Below are positions 15,180 to 24,312 of a stretch of DNA of 43,942 nt, piece by piece. The DNA is from Terriglobia bacterium (lineage in GTDB: Bacteria > Acidobacteriota > Terriglobia > Bryobacterales > Bryobacteraceae). The notes under the pieces are model-generated. The model saw nothing but the letters and a program-made list of their open reading frames with translations, did no database searches and was not told the origin of the DNA. Each line of letters starts with the position of its first letter. The stretch's first letter is position 1. The stretch is from positions 1 through 43,942 of the forward strand of contig JAIQFN010000048.1 in the NCBI GenBank assembly GCA_020073265.1. The letters are read 5' to 3'. A program made the position numbers and the translations under genes.

Positions 15180-16622
15180 ATGGACATCCGCGTAGAAGCC
15201 AAGCCGATTCAAGAAGTGGAGTGCGACGCGATGGTGGTGGTGGGATTCGAAGGGCAGCCGCCCCAGGGCGCAGCGGCCGATCAGATCAAGGACCTGTACG
15301 ACAGCGGCGAATTTAGCGGAAAATCGCTCGAAATATCCGTGCTCCACCGCCCCAATGGCCTGAAGGCCAAGCGGCTGGTTCTGGCGGGCGGCGGCAAACG
15401 CGACCGCTTCGATTCCGCCGAGCTGCGGAAAATCTCCGGCGCCGCGCTTCGCTCGCTCAAACCCAAGGGTGTACGCGGCATCGCCCTCGCGCTGGACGAT
15501 CCATTCCGTGCCCCCGAGTTCGCCGCCGCGGCGGTAGAAGGCGCGATGCTCGCCGACCTGGAAGCCGACCGCTACAAAACCGATCCCAAGAAGAACGAAA
15601 AGCAAGTGGCCTGGTTCGCGGTGCTGGGCGCTTCCGAATCCGCGGTAAGTCGCGGCCGCGTGGTGGCCGAGTCGCAGAACTTCACGCGCAACCTCGCCAA
15701 CGAACCGTCCAACGTCTTGACTCCCACCCAACTGGCCGAGCGCGCGCGCGAAATGGCGGCCCAGCAGGGTCTGGAATGCGAGGTTCTGGATCAGGACCGC
15801 ATGCGGCAGCTCGGCATGGGCGCGCTGCTGGGCGTCGCGCAAGGCAGCGCCGAACCTCCCGCGCTGATCATCGTGCGATACAAGCCCGCCAATCCGTCGA
15901 CGCAGGATCACCTGGGCCTGGTCGGAAAAGGCGTGACGTTCGACACCGGCGGCATATCGATCAAACCCGCCGAAGGCATGGAGAAGATGCGCTACGACAT
16001 GGCGGGCGGCGCCGCGGTGCTGGGAGCCATGCGGGCCATCGCGCAGCTCAAGCCCTCGGTCCGCGTCACCGCGCTGGTTCCGGCGGTCGAGAACATGCCC
16101 GGCAGCCGCGCCCAGCGGCCCGGCGACATCGTCACCACGCTCAACGGAAAAACGGTCGAGGTGCTCAACACCGACGCCGAGGGACGCCTGATCCTGATCG
16201 ATACTTTGACCTACGCGCAGCGGCTCGGCTGCACGCACCTGGTGGATGCGGCCACGCTCACCGGTGCCATCGTAGTCGCGCTCGGAGCGGTGAACGCCGG
16301 AGTTTTCACCAACAACGACGCGTTCGCCGCGAAGCTCATGACCGCAGCCAAAACCGAAGGCGAGAAAATGTGGCGCATGCCGATGGATGAGGAATACAAG
16401 GAAGCTCTCAAGACTCCCTTCGCGGATCTCCAGAACATCGGCGGACGCCCGGCCGGGTCGGTGACGGCTGCGATGTTCCTGCGCGACTTTGTCGGCGATA
16501 CGCCCTGGATCCACCTGGACATCGCCGGCACGGCCTGGCTGGACGACCCCAAGCCTTACATGGCCAAGGGCGCGTCCGGCATCGGGGTCCGCACGTTCGT
16601 TCAACTGGCCGAGAGCTGGTAG
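15180..16622 (+). CDS. pepA: Leucyl aminopeptidase (M17 family)
   Basis: This cytosolic dizinc exopeptidase releases N-terminal residues from peptides and is usually hexameric. The protein is 480 residues, normal for the family. ATG 15180 follows GGGGGAAA. The N-terminal macro-like domain (1-160) leads to the catalytic half, with GKGVTFDTGGISIKP (metal Lys and Asp), MRYDMAGGAAVLG, and the family signature NTDAEGRLILID. The C-terminal motif NIGGRPAGSVTAAMFL is also present. It is cotranscribed, if at all, with smpB; on its other side it faces the convergent radical-SAM gene. Confidence 0.96.
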   Translation: MDIRVEAKPIQEVECDAMVVVGFEGQPPQGAAADQIKDLYDSGEFSGKSLEISVLHRPNGLKAKRLVLAGGGKRDRFDSAELRKISGAALRSLKPKGVRGIALALDDPFRAPEFAAAAVEGAMLADLEADRYKTDPKKNEKQVAWFAVLGASESAVSRGRVVAESQNFTRNLANEPSNVLTPTQLAERAREMAAQQGLECEVLDQDRMRQLGMGALLGVAQGSAEPPALIIVRYKPANPSTQDHLGLVGKGVTFDTGGISIKPAEGMEKMRYDMAGGAAVLGAMRAIAQLKPSVRVTALVPAVENMPGSRAQRPGDIVTTLNGKTVEVLNTDAEGRLILIDTLTYAQRLGCTHLVDAATLTGAIVVALGAVNAGVFTNNDAFAAKLMTAAKTEGEKMWRMPMDEEYKEALKTPFADLQNIGGRPAGSVTAAMFLRDFVGDTPWIHLDIAGTAWLDDPKPYMAKGASGIGVRTFVQLAESW

Positions 16623-16625
16623 AAG

Positions 16626-17708
16626 TTATTTCCGCCCGCCGTCGATCTGCACCAGCTCGTCCTCCGGCGCGGTCTTCTTCGGTGGCGTCAGCAGCCCTCG
16701 CGGGAGCTTCGAAAAATATACCAGCCGCTCGATGCGCGGCAGCCAGCGCCGCACCGTGCGGCCGTGCAGCAGCAGGCTTCCCACTACCAGCAGCGGGTGC
16801 GGGATGGTGGTGCAGCAGCGCGCGCACATGTCGATCTCGTTCGCGCGCCCTGCGATGTGCAGCTTGCGCAGCCGCTGCATCTCTTCGGAATTCCAGATTT
16901 CGCTCAACGGTTCCTCGCCGATGTTGCCGATCGGACGCCCGTCCAGCATGTAGCTCTGGCAGCACGGATAAACATCGCCGTTGTGCTTCACGTACGCCGC
17001 ACCGCGCCATAGGTAATGGCAGGGATGCTTCCAGTCCTGCGGTGAATGCCGCGCCTCGGGTTGCAGCACGTTGGTTTCGTCTTCCTTGATGCGAACCTGG
17101 TCGACGCCCGGCACGGCCGACCAGAAGCGCACGAAATCGTCCACTTCTCCGGCGTTGCGCTGCATTCGCACCATCTGGACCACCACTTGCATTTTCGACC
17201 CGCGTTCCTGCTTCATGCGCGCGAAGCGCACGAAGTTGTCGCGCACTTTCTCGAAATTCGCGCCCTTGCGGTAATACTCGTAGGATTCCTTGGTGGCGCC
17301 GTCGAAGCTGAGCGTCACGTGCTCGAGCGGCGTATCCAGCAGCCGCGCGCAGGTCTTTTCGTCGAAGAACGTCCCATTCGTGGATAGCAAGGTCGAAATG
17401 TTGTGTTGCTCGCAATACTCGATGCGGTCGAAAATCTTTCGGTCCATGAACGGCTCGCCCAGGCCGATCAGCATCATGTGCTCGGCGCTCGCGCCCGACT
17501 CCTCCACCAGCCGCGTGAAGATCTCGTCGGTCATGTCCTCCTTGGGTTGCTTGTGCGTTTCGCGAGGACACATCGGGCAATACAGATTGCACTTGGCGGT
17601 GGTCTCGACGATGTACTCCACCGGCAGTGCGTTCACCGTGGACTTTTGCCGCAGGTACCCCCACAGCAATTTGGCACGATTCCAGGCGCGCATGGCAGCA
17701 GATTTCAT
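16626..17708 (-). CDS. Radical SAM/SPASM domain protein
   Basis: The N-terminal radical-SAM cluster motif is CNLYCPMC (Cys40, 44, 47, spacing CX3CX2C). It is followed by GLGEPFMD and the barrel strand LSTNGT. The C-terminal half carries a SPASM-type Cys set (PCHYLW, DVYPCCQSYMLDG, IDMCARCC) that would hold additional Fe-S clusters. Proteins of this layout modify peptides or small molecules; no precursor peptide gene was found next to it. The product is 360 residues. It is transcribed away from the epimerase gene at 17750, with a 41-base shared upstream region. Confidence 0.9.
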   Translation of the reverse strand: MKSAAMRAWNRAKLLWGYLRQKSTVNALPVEYIVETTAKCNLYCPMCPRETHKQPKEDMTDEIFTRLVEESGASAEHMMLIGLGEPFMDRKIFDRIEYCEQHNISTLLSTNGTFFDEKTCARLLDTPLEHVTLSFDGATKESYEYYRKGANFEKVRDNFVRFARMKQERGSKMQVVVQMVRMQRNAGEVDDFVRFWSAVPGVDQVRIKEDETNVLQPEARHSPQDWKHPCHYLWRGAAYVKHNGDVYPCCQSYMLDGRPIGNIGEEPLSEIWNSEEMQRLRKLHIAGRANEIDMCARCCTTIPHPLLVVGSLLLHGRTVRRWLPRIERLVYFSKLPRGLLTPPKKTAPEDELVQIDGGRK

Positions 17709-17749
17709 TGTAGCCGCAGCGCGGAACCAGTCATTATAGGAGGTGCACG

Positions 17750-18655
17750 ATGAACGTCACCATGACCGGAGCCAGCGGCTTTCTCGGGAGCCGCGTGATC
17801 CAGAAGCTGCTCGACGGCGGGCACAGCGTGCACGTGCTCGGAAGAAAGCAGACCGCGGATCTCCCGGTCTCCGTCGCGTTCTCGGAATGGAACACGGCCA
17901 CCGAGCCGCCGCCGGAAAGCCTCGCCGACGCCCGCGCCGTTATCCATCTGGCCGGCGAGCCGGTGGCGCAGCGTTGGACCCCCGAAACGAAGCTGCGTAT
18001 CCGCAACAGCCGCGTGGAAGGAACCCGCCATTTGATCAACGCGCTGTCGGTCCTCCCGCGCCGGCCCGGGGTCCTGGTGTGCGCTTCCGCGATCGGAATC
18101 TACGGCTCGCGCGGCGATGAGGTCCTCGCGGAATCTTCGAGCGCAGGCGGGTCGGACTTCTTGTCGCGCCTGGTGATCGAGTGGGAAAACGCCGCCCAGC
18201 TCGGCGAAGCGCTCGGCATCCGCGTCGTCCGGCTTAGATTGGGCGTGGTGCTCGGACAGGGCGGCGCGCTGGCGAAAATGCTACCGCCGTTCCGGCTCGG
18301 CGTCGGAGGGCGCATCGGCTCAGGCCGCCAGTGGATGTCGTGGATCCACATCGAAGACGCCGCCAACCTGGTGCTGTTTGCGATCGAAAACCCCTTGCTC
18401 CACGGCCCCGTGAATGCCACGGCACCGAACCCGGTCACCAACCGAGAGTTCACTCGCGAGCTGGCCGCCGCGCTGCATCGTCCCGCTGTGTTGCCCGTTC
18501 CCCGTGTCGCGCTCCGGCTTCTATTTGGCGAAATGTCCGACGTTGTGCTCGCGAGCCAGCGAGTGGTCCCTCAATCCGCCGAACGAGCCGGCTTCCATTT
18601 CCAATACCCCGAACTGGCGCCGGCCTTGGCCAATGTGCTGGCACGCCGCGACTGA
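17750..18655 (+). CDS. TIGR01777-type NAD-dependent epimerase/dehydratase
   Basis: This extended SDR of 301 residues is close to the YfcH/SULA group. The nucleotide-binding motif TGASGFLGS lies at residues 6-14. The group-specific features are VIHLAGEPVAQRWTPETK, IRNSRVEGTRHL, SAIGIYGSRGDE and GVVLGQGGALAKMLPPFRLGVGG, plus SWIHIEDAANLV. AGGAGGTG precedes ATG with ideal spacing. The substrate of these proteins is generally unknown. The following secreted-protein gene begins 17 bases later and may be cotranscribed. Confidence 0.93.
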   Translation: MNVTMTGASGFLGSRVIQKLLDGGHSVHVLGRKQTADLPVSVAFSEWNTATEPPPESLADARAVIHLAGEPVAQRWTPETKLRIRNSRVEGTRHLINALSVLPRRPGVLVCASAIGIYGSRGDEVLAESSSAGGSDFLSRLVIEWENAAQLGEALGIRVVRLRLGVVLGQGGALAKMLPPFRLGVGGRIGSGRQWMSWIHIEDAANLVLFAIENPLLHGPVNATAPNPVTNREFTRELAAALHRPAVLPVPRVALRLLFGEMSDVVLASQRVVPQSAERAGFHFQYPELAPALANVLARRD

Positions 18656-18672
18656 GGCACAATAGTAGATAT

Positions 18673-19758
18673 ATGAGGTACCTGCTCTTCCTGGCGGCCG
18701 CCGCAGGTCTTATGGTCGCCGCGGACATGCGCCTCACCGTCGGACAATTGAAGTCTTTCATGGCTTCGACTGTTCAGCTCAAGCAGCCCGACGCGACGGT
18801 GGCCCAGTATCTGCGCCACGTCAAGATGACCGAGAAGCTGGACGACCGCACCGTCGAGGAACTGCAAAGCCAGGGTGCTGGGCCCAAGACCGTCGCGGTG
18901 CTGCGCGAGCTGGTGGAAGCTTCCGCGAATCTACCGGAAGCCGCGCCGCCGCCGCCCAAGCCGGTCTACGTGCCGAAGCCGGAACCCAATTCCGTCGAGC
19001 AAGCCAAGATCATCGACGAGGCGCGCGAATACGTCTTGAACTACACCAAGAGCTTGCCGAATTTCATCTGCGTGCAGGTGACGCGGCGCGACGTGGATCC
19101 CAGCGGGTCCGGCAAAAGCTGGTATCACCGCGACACCATCACCACGCGCCTCAGCTACGACGGCCAGAAGGAAGATTACCAGGTCGCGCTGGTGAACAAT
19201 CAGCCGGTCACCAACATGACGATGGAGCAGCTCGGCGGCACGGTTTCGGCGGGCGAGTTCGGAACCATGATGAAGGAAATTTTCGAACCCGACAGTCACG
19301 CCAGCTTCGCGTGGGATCACTGGGGCAAGCTGCGAGGCCGCTTGGCCTACGTGTTCGCCTATCAGATCGAGCAGCAGTACTCGAAATACCATATCGAGGA
19401 AAAGGAATCCAAACGGACCATCGTTCCGGCCTATCGCGGCCTGATCTACGTCGATCTCGACACCAAAACAATTACCAAGGTCACGCTGGTTCCTTTCAAC
19501 ATTCCCGCCGACTTCCCGATCCATGACGTAAACGTTTCGCTGGACTACGATTTCGCCAAGATCGGCGACGGCGACTACATGCTTCCGCTGAAGGCCGAGC
19601 TGACTTCCAGGATCGACCGGGCCGCCACCAAGAACGATATCGAATTTCGCCTGTATCGCAAATTCGAAACCGGCAGCAGCATCAAGTTCGACACGCCCGA
19701 GCCGCTGCCGGACGACACCACCAAAGATAAGCCGGTCGAAGACAAGCCTAAGAAGTAG
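18673..19758 (+). CDS. Secreted protein of unknown function
   Basis: This 361-residue protein starts at ATG 18673. A short signal peptide (RYLLFLAAAAGLMVAADM) is followed by a helical segment, a proline-rich linker (EAAPPPPKPVYVPKPEPN) and a domain beginning IIDEAREYVLNYTKSLPNFICVQVTRR. That FICVQVTRR pattern recurs, to my knowledge, in acidobacterial secreted proteins of unknown role. The C-terminus is charged (KDKPVEDKPKK). The predicted beta-rich core, with a YRGLIYVDLDTKTITKV segment, resembles outer-membrane lipoprotein-sorting folds, but only loosely. Its stop overlaps the end of the convergent glycosyltransferase gene by 11 bases. Confidence 0.75.
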   Translation: MRYLLFLAAAAGLMVAADMRLTVGQLKSFMASTVQLKQPDATVAQYLRHVKMTEKLDDRTVEELQSQGAGPKTVAVLRELVEASANLPEAAPPPPKPVYVPKPEPNSVEQAKIIDEAREYVLNYTKSLPNFICVQVTRRDVDPSGSGKSWYHRDTITTRLSYDGQKEDYQVALVNNQPVTNMTMEQLGGTVSAGEFGTMMKEIFEPDSHASFAWDHWGKLRGRLAYVFAYQIEQQYSKYHIEEKESKRTIVPAYRGLIYVDLDTKTITKVTLVPFNIPADFPIHDVNVSLDYDFAKIGDGDYMLPLKAELTSRIDRAATKNDIEFRLYRKFETGSSIKFDTPEPLPDDTTKDKPVEDKPKK

Positions 19759-20950
19759 CCGGGAAGCCTAGCGTCGACAAGAGTGTCGACGCGGCACGCA
19801 CCAGTGCGCGCGCCACGCTCGAATCCCCGCGCAGGACATGCGCTCCAGGAGGGCTCCAGCGTTGCAGCATTCGCTCGCAGGCGAATCCGGCAAATATGAT
19901 GATCGACGGGACGCCGCACGCCGACGCCACGTGACCGCCGGCCGAGTCATACCCGACATACAGCCGGCTGCGCGCGACGTGTTCGGCGAAGCCGGCGAAG
20001 GAGCCTTCCCACATTTCGATGCCGCCGCCTGCTTTTGCGACCGCCCGTTCCACGCGCTGGGCCTCCTCGCCGCCGGCGCCCTTGTCGATCAGAACCGGGC
20101 GCGGGAGTTTTTCGAGCAATTCCTCTTCGAACGGATCCGCGATTCGCTTGTCCGGATTCTCACCAACCCCGAAGCTCACCGTCGTGGCGAAGCGCGCGGC
20201 GTCGAGGCCGGTCGCGATGTACGGCCGCGGATCACGAGATCCGAAGGTCTCCGCCGCCCAACGGCTCGCCAGCACCGGCAGCGGTTCATCGCTGGAAGCG
20301 CCTCCGTACGCCCGGCTTTCGAAGAAGTAGTAATCGTCCTCCGTGCAGACGGGGAGCAAGCCAAGCTGCGTCAACCGCGAATCGGGATCGATCACGATGC
20401 TGGCTGGTTTGGAAACAGCCTCGCGCAGCTCGCGCCAGATCGACAGCCGGTCGTCCAGCGTTCCGCTTCGGCCGTAGGCGATGGCAAGGTGGCTCAACCG
20501 GGGATCGGCCTGAAAAAGTTCCCAGTTCTTGCGCGGCCCGGCGAACCAGATGCGCGCGCCTGGAAAACGCTGCTTGGCAGCGTCCAGCATGACGCTGGTG
20601 ATCGCGACGTCGGCGCCCAACGTCACGCGCGAGAGCACGAAGACATCCTGGATCGCGGCCGGATCGCGGTCGAAAACGCGCGGCCGGCGTACACGCTGGT
20701 AGCGCGCGGCCAGGTGTTCGGCATGCAACTCGGAGATGCGCCGCGCGATCACTTCGGAAAAAAGCTCCGCGTAGACGCTCGACAAATGCGGCTCGAACAG
20801 ATCGCCCAGCCGCTCCACCACGATGCGGAACAAGGCGCGGTCGCCCGAGCCATCCAGCAGTCCCGCGAGCAGGTGCTCCGGCCACGGCCTGCCCGCCAGG
20901 CAATCCTCGAGCAGTTCCCGAGCCAGCCGGTCAGCCGAGGTACTTTCCAA
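19748..20950 (-). CDS. GT9-like glycosyltransferase (heptosyltransferase fold)
   Basis: This 400-residue protein has an extended N-terminal helical region and then a GT-B-like half. The acceptor-side strand is DVFVLSRVTLGADVAITSVMLDAAKQRFPGARIWFAG, as in heptosyltransferases. The donor side has SRLYVGYDSAGGHVASACGVPSIIIFAG, the equivalent of the GDSG-HIA-A-G-P motif. It could act in envelope glycan assembly, but the donor is unknown. It is the last gene of the five-gene operon and overlaps mtnP by 20 bases. The C-terminal codons cover the 38-nt repeat copy B. Confidence 0.75.
   Translation of the reverse strand: MESTSADRLARELLEDCLAGRPWPEHLLAGLLDGSGDRALFRIVVERLGDLFEPHLSSVYAELFSEVIARRISELHAEHLAARYQRVRRPRVFDRDPAAIQDVFVLSRVTLGADVAITSVMLDAAKQRFPGARIWFAGPRKNWELFQADPRLSHLAIAYGRSGTLDDRLSIWRELREAVSKPASIVIDPDSRLTQLGLLPVCTEDDYYFFESRAYGGASSDEPLPVLASRWAAETFGSRDPRPYIATGLDAARFATTVSFGVGENPDKRIADPFEEELLEKLPRPVLIDKGAGGEEAQRVERAVAKAGGGIEMWEGSFAGFAEHVARSRLYVGYDSAGGHVASACGVPSIIIFAGFACERMLQRWSPPGAHVLRGDSSVARALVRAASTLLSTLGFPATS
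19771..19808 (+). repeat. 38-nt double-hairpin repeat, copy B
   Basis: GCGTCGACA-AGAG-TGTCGACGC forms stem 1, and a GCAC/GTGC stem follows. It aligns with copy A (11621-11658), with paired substitutions at stem positions 5/18 and 6/17. It lies in the last codons of the glycosyltransferase gene, just past the stop of the convergent secreted-protein gene, and might assist transcription termination. Confidence 0.75.
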
Positions 20951-21791
20951 CCAGCAGCTCCAGCTTCTTTCGAGTGCTCACCGGCACGGTGTTGGGATCG
21001 GTGATCAACGCATGCGCCAGCGCCGATCCACACTTGCATTCGCGCGCCGCCGGCATGCCGGCCACCGAAGCGGCCACAACTTTCGCGGCGTTCGCGGCGT
21101 TGCGCTGCAGATTGGCGAGAATGTCGGTCACCGTGACGGCGTCGTGCTCCTCGTGCCAGCAGTCGTAGTCGGTCACCATCGCCACGGTGACGTAGCAGAT
21201 CTCGGCTTCGCGCGCCAGCTTCGCTTCCTGCAGGTTGGTCATGCCGATCACGTCCATGCCCCAGCTTCGATACACGTTCGATTCCGCCTTGGTGGAAAAC
21301 GCCGGCCCCTCCATGCACAGATAAGTTCCGCCCTGAAAGACGTCGACGCCGCTCTGAAAACAAGCCTCCCGCACGACTTCGGAAAGCTGCGGGCATACCG
21401 GATCGGCGAAGCTGATGTGCGCCACCAGCCCTTCGCCGAAAAATGTCGAGACGCGCCCACGCGTACGGTCGAAAAACTGATCAGGGATAACGAACCGCAG
21501 CGGCGCATGCTCTTCCTTGAGCGATCCGACCGCGCTCAACGAAATGATCCGCTCGACGCCCAGCGATTTGAACCCGTAAATGTTCGCGCGGAAGTTGAGC
21601 TCCGACGGCGAAATGCGATGCCCGCGCCCGTGACGGCTCAGGAACGCGACTTCCTTGCCCGCCAGCCGCCCGACGATGTATTCGTCCGAAGGCCGGCCCC
21701 ACGGGCTGTCCAGCAGCACTTCCTCCTGCGCTTCAAAACCCGGCATGGAATACAAGCCGCTGCCGCCGATAATGCCGATAGTTGGTTTCAT
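20931..21791 (-). CDS. mtnP: S-methyl-5'-thioadenosine phosphorylase
   Basis: This enzyme splits methylthioadenosine, a polyamine/autoinducer by-product, into adenine and methylthioribose-1-phosphate for methionine salvage. The 286-residue protein has IGIIGGSGLYSMPG at the N-terminus, the phosphate site SRHGRGH, the PNP/MTAP family segment YLCMEGPAFSTKAES, GMTNLQEAKLAREAEICY and the base-site DYDCWHE. ATG 21791 overlaps the stop of the methylmalonyl-CoA epimerase gene by four bases (ATGA). No other salvage gene is nearby, so its place in this operon is unusual. Confidence 0.95.
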   Translation of the reverse strand: MKPTIGIIGGSGLYSMPGFEAQEEVLLDSPWGRPSDEYIVGRLAGKEVAFLSRHGRGHRISPSELNFRANIYGFKSLGVERIISLSAVGSLKEEHAPLRFVIPDQFFDRTRGRVSTFFGEGLVAHISFADPVCPQLSEVVREACFQSGVDVFQGGTYLCMEGPAFSTKAESNVYRSWGMDVIGMTNLQEAKLAREAEICYVTVAMVTDYDCWHEEHDAVTVTDILANLQRNAANAAKVVAASVAGMPAARECKCGSALAHALITDPNTVPVSTRKKLELLVGKYLG

Positions 21792-22195
21792 TCCTGTATC
21801 AGTTCGAGCAGCACGCCGCCGGTGGAAGAGGGGTGGACGAAAACGTACAGATGCCCGCCGGCGCCCGGCCGCGGATCGTTCAGCAGGCGCGCGCCGCTTT
21901 GCTTGAGACGCTGAGCTGTCGCGGCGAGATCGGGAACCTTCACCGCCACGTGATGCAATCCCTCGCCTCTTTTCTCGATGAACTTCGCGATCGCCGAATC
22001 CGGCCCGGTGGCTTCCAACAGCTCGATGCGAGGACCGCCGGCGGGCAGCATCGCGACCTTCACCTTTTCCTGCTCCACCGTCTCGCGCAGGCCGACCCGG
22101 AACCCGAGCTGCTTCTCATAAAATTCCAGCGCGCCGTCGAGCGACCGCACCGCGATGCCCAGGTGATCAATGTGAAATTCGTTCGAGCCAGCCAT
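21788..22195 (-). CDS. mce: Methylmalonyl-CoA epimerase
   Basis: This VOC-fold metalloenzyme interconverts (R)- and (S)-methylmalonyl-CoA. The 135-residue protein begins MAGSNEFHIDHLGIAVRSL; the upstream in-frame codons are Arg-rich and not part of it. Metal ligands are visible as His in HIDHLGIAV, His in GLHHVAVKV, and Glu in GVLLELIQE. The start lies inside the end of meaB (29-base overlap), which fits the shared methylmalonyl-CoA mutase pathway. The mutase itself is not in the window. Confidence 0.95.
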   Translation of the reverse strand: MAGSNEFHIDHLGIAVRSLDGALEFYEKQLGFRVGLRETVEQEKVKVAMLPAGGPRIELLEATGPDSAIAKFIEKRGEGLHHVAVKVPDLAATAQRLKQSGARLLNDPRPGAGGHLYVFVHPSSTGGVLLELIQE

Positions 22196-23081
22196 CGATG
22201 ATCGTGTACGGGTCCTTCCGCCGCGCGGCCACATCCTCGGCCGCCGCCTGAAAATTCAAATCCGTGAAGCGCTCCAGCATGCGCTCCCGCAGCATTTCAT
22301 GCAGGCGCTGATTCCAGTTCGCCACCGCGCGATCCTTGCCATCGCCGCGCGCAAGAAACGATCGTACCGCGGACAGCGCTTCGGCGATACCCTGCCCTTC
22401 GGTGGCCACGCTTCGCACTACCGGCGGAACCCAGCCGTCCTTGCGGGTCGACAGGCTCTGGATGGCTTTTATCTCGCGCTCGAGCCGGTCCGCGCCGGGC
22501 TGATCCGACTTGTTGATGACGAAAACGTCGGCGATCTCCATGATACCCGCTTTGATGGCCTGCACATCGTCACCCATGCCGGGCACCAGCACCACCATGG
22601 TGGCGTCGGCGAGCTTGGCGATTTCCACTTCATCCTGGCCGACGCCGACGGTCTCCACCAGCACGACGTCCTTGCCCGCGGCGTCGAGCAGCACGGTCAT
22701 GTCGGTGGTGGCGGCCGCCAGTCCTCCCAGCCATCCGCGCGTGGCCATGGAGCGGATGAACACACCCGAATCGGCGTGATGGCTGAGCATGCGAATGCGA
22801 TCGCCCAGGATGGCGCCGCCGGTGTACGGGCTGGTGGGATCGACGGCGATCACGCCAACCTGCTTGCCTTCCCGGCGCAGCTCGTGAATCAGCCGGTCCA
22901 CCAGCGTGCTTTTCCCCGCGCCCGGCGATCCCGTGATTCCGAGAACCGTGGCGCGTCCGGTGTGCGGAAACAGTTCCTTGAGCAGCGACTCGGCGGACGC
23001 CTGCCGGTTCTCGATCGCTGTGGCGGCGCGGGCCAGCGCTCGCGGATTGCCGCCTAGGATTTCCTGGGACCAGTCCGCCAT
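22167..23081 (-). CDS. meaB: MeaB/ArgK-type G protein (methylmalonyl-CoA mutase chaperone)
   Basis: This G3E-family GTPase protects and reloads adenosylcobalamin in methylmalonyl-CoA mutase. From ATG 23081 the protein is 304 residues. Walker A is GSPGAGKST at about 50-58, followed by VIAVDPTSPYTGGAILGDRIRM, FIRSMATRG, the ETVGVGQDE switch, and NKSD for guanine recognition. Its ATG overlaps the stop codon of the acyl-CoA dehydrogenase gene. Older databases call relatives ArgK, a lysine/arginine/ornithine transport ATPase, which is not supported here. The mce gene directly follows. Confidence 0.95.
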   Translation of the reverse strand: MADWSQEILGGNPRALARAATAIENRQASAESLLKELFPHTGRATVLGITGSPGAGKSTLVDRLIHELRREGKQVGVIAVDPTSPYTGGAILGDRIRMLSHHADSGVFIRSMATRGWLGGLAAATTDMTVLLDAAGKDVVLVETVGVGQDEVEIAKLADATMVVLVPGMGDDVQAIKAGIMEIADVFVINKSDQPGADRLEREIKAIQSLSTRKDGWVPPVVRSVATEGQGIAEALSAVRSFLARGDGKDRAVANWNQRLHEMLRERMLERFTDLNFQAAAEDVAARRKDPYTIIDGWLERISH

Positions 23082-24223
23082 CAGCTCTTCAGCAGTTGCC
23101 GCGCGATCACCATGCGCTGGATCTCGCTGGTCCCTTCCCCGATGGTGCACAGCTTGACGTCGCGATAGAATTTCTCGACCGGATAATCTTTGGTGAACCC
23201 GTAGCCGCCGTGGATCTGGACCGCTTCGTTTGCAACGCGCACCGCAACCTCGGAAGCGAACAGCTTGGCCATGGACGATTCCTTGGTGACGCGCTCGCCC
23301 TGGTCCTTCATCCACGCGGCGCGATAGTTGAGCAGGCGCGCGGCGTCGATCTCGGTGGCCATGTCGGCCAGCTTGTTCTGGATCGCCTGAAACTCCGAGA
23401 TCGGCCGGCCGAATTGTTTGCGCTGCTTGGAATACTTGAGCGCCGCTTCGTAAGCGCCTTGCGCGGTGCCGACCGAAAGCGCCGCAATCGAGATGCGCCC
23501 GCCGTCCAGAACGCGCAGGCTGTCGATGAATCCTTCGCCCTGCTTGCCGAGCACTTGCGATTCAGGCAGCCGGCAATCGGTGAAGAGGACCTCGCCGGTG
23601 GCGCTGGCGCGCATCCCCATTTTGTTTTCTTTCTTGCCGACGTGATAGCCGGGGATGCCGCGTTCGAGAATGAACGCCGAGATGCCGTGATGCGATGCCG
23701 CGCGATTGGTGACGGCCATGGCGACGCAGACGTCGGCGTACTGGGCGTTGGTGGTGAAAGTCTTTCCGCCGTTCAGCACCCAGCAAGCGCCGTCCTTCAC
23801 CGCTCGGGTGCGCGTTCCGGCGGCGTCGGAGCCGGCCTCGGGCTCGGTCAGCGACCAGCACCCGATCCACTCGCCGCTGGCGAGCTTCGGAACGTACTTG
23901 CGGCGCTGCTCCTCTGAGCCGGCGACAAAGATGTGGTTGGTGCACAGCGAGTTGTGCGCGGCCACGATCAGCCCGACCGATGGGTCGACGCGCGAAAGCT
24001 CCTCGATGATGATGGCGTAGTCGATGTAGCCGAGGCCGCCGCCGCCAAGTTCTTCGGGAAAGATCGACCCCAGGAAACCCAGTTCGCCGGCCTTCTTGAT
24101 GGTCTCGAGCGGAAAAGTCTGGTCCTCATCCCACTCGAGAACGTGGGGCGCCATCTCCGCTTCCGCAAAGTCGCGGACGGCCTTGCGAAGCTGTATCTGC
24201 TCTTGCGTGAATTCAAATTCCAT
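23081..24223 (-). CDS. Acyl-CoA dehydrogenase
   Basis: This FAD enzyme introduces a double bond next to the CoA thioester; length is 380 residues, typical. It has an N-terminal helical domain ([24 protein letters not shown]), then the FAD strand [20 protein letters not shown], then a C-terminal domain with [37 protein letters not shown] and [20 protein letters not shown]. The base-Glu region is [17 protein letters not shown]. It heads a tight operon with meaB and mce, suggesting degradation of branched or odd-chain acyl-CoA toward methylmalonyl-CoA. The chain-length preference cannot be read off. Confidence 0.95.
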   Translation of the reverse strand: MEFEFTQEQIQLRKAVRDFAEAEMAPHVLEWDEDQTFPLETIKKAGELGFLGSIFPEELGGGGLGYIDYAIIIEELSRVDPSVGLIVAAHNSLCTNHIFVAGSEEQRRKYVPKLASGEWIGCWSLTEPEAGSDAAGTRTRAVKDGACWVLNGGKTFTTNAQYADVCVAMAVTNRAASHHGISAFILERGIPGYHVGKKENKMGMRASATGEVLFTDCRLPESQVLGKQGEGFIDSLRVLDGGRISIAALSVGTAQGAYEAALKYSKQRKQFGRPISEFQAIQNKLADMATEIDAARLLNYRAAWMKDQGERVTKESSMAKLFASEVAVRVANEAVQIHGGYGFTKDYPVEKFYRDVKLCTIGEGTSEIQRMVIARQLLKS

Positions 24224-24300
24224 GTGACGTCAAAGTGTGTCGCTCAACTACTAGCATCGCATGACGCGCTATTCAGGCAAATCGGCAACCAAAATCTCGA

Positions 24301-24306
24301 TACAAT
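24301..24306 (+). promoter_or_regulatory. Candidate -10 box for a leaderless transcript
   Basis: TACAAT lies six bases before the GTG start at 24313, so transcription would begin at or next to the start codon. No ribosome site exists in the interval. The -35 is not convincing. Confidence 0.35.
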
Positions 24307-24312
24307 AGGGTT

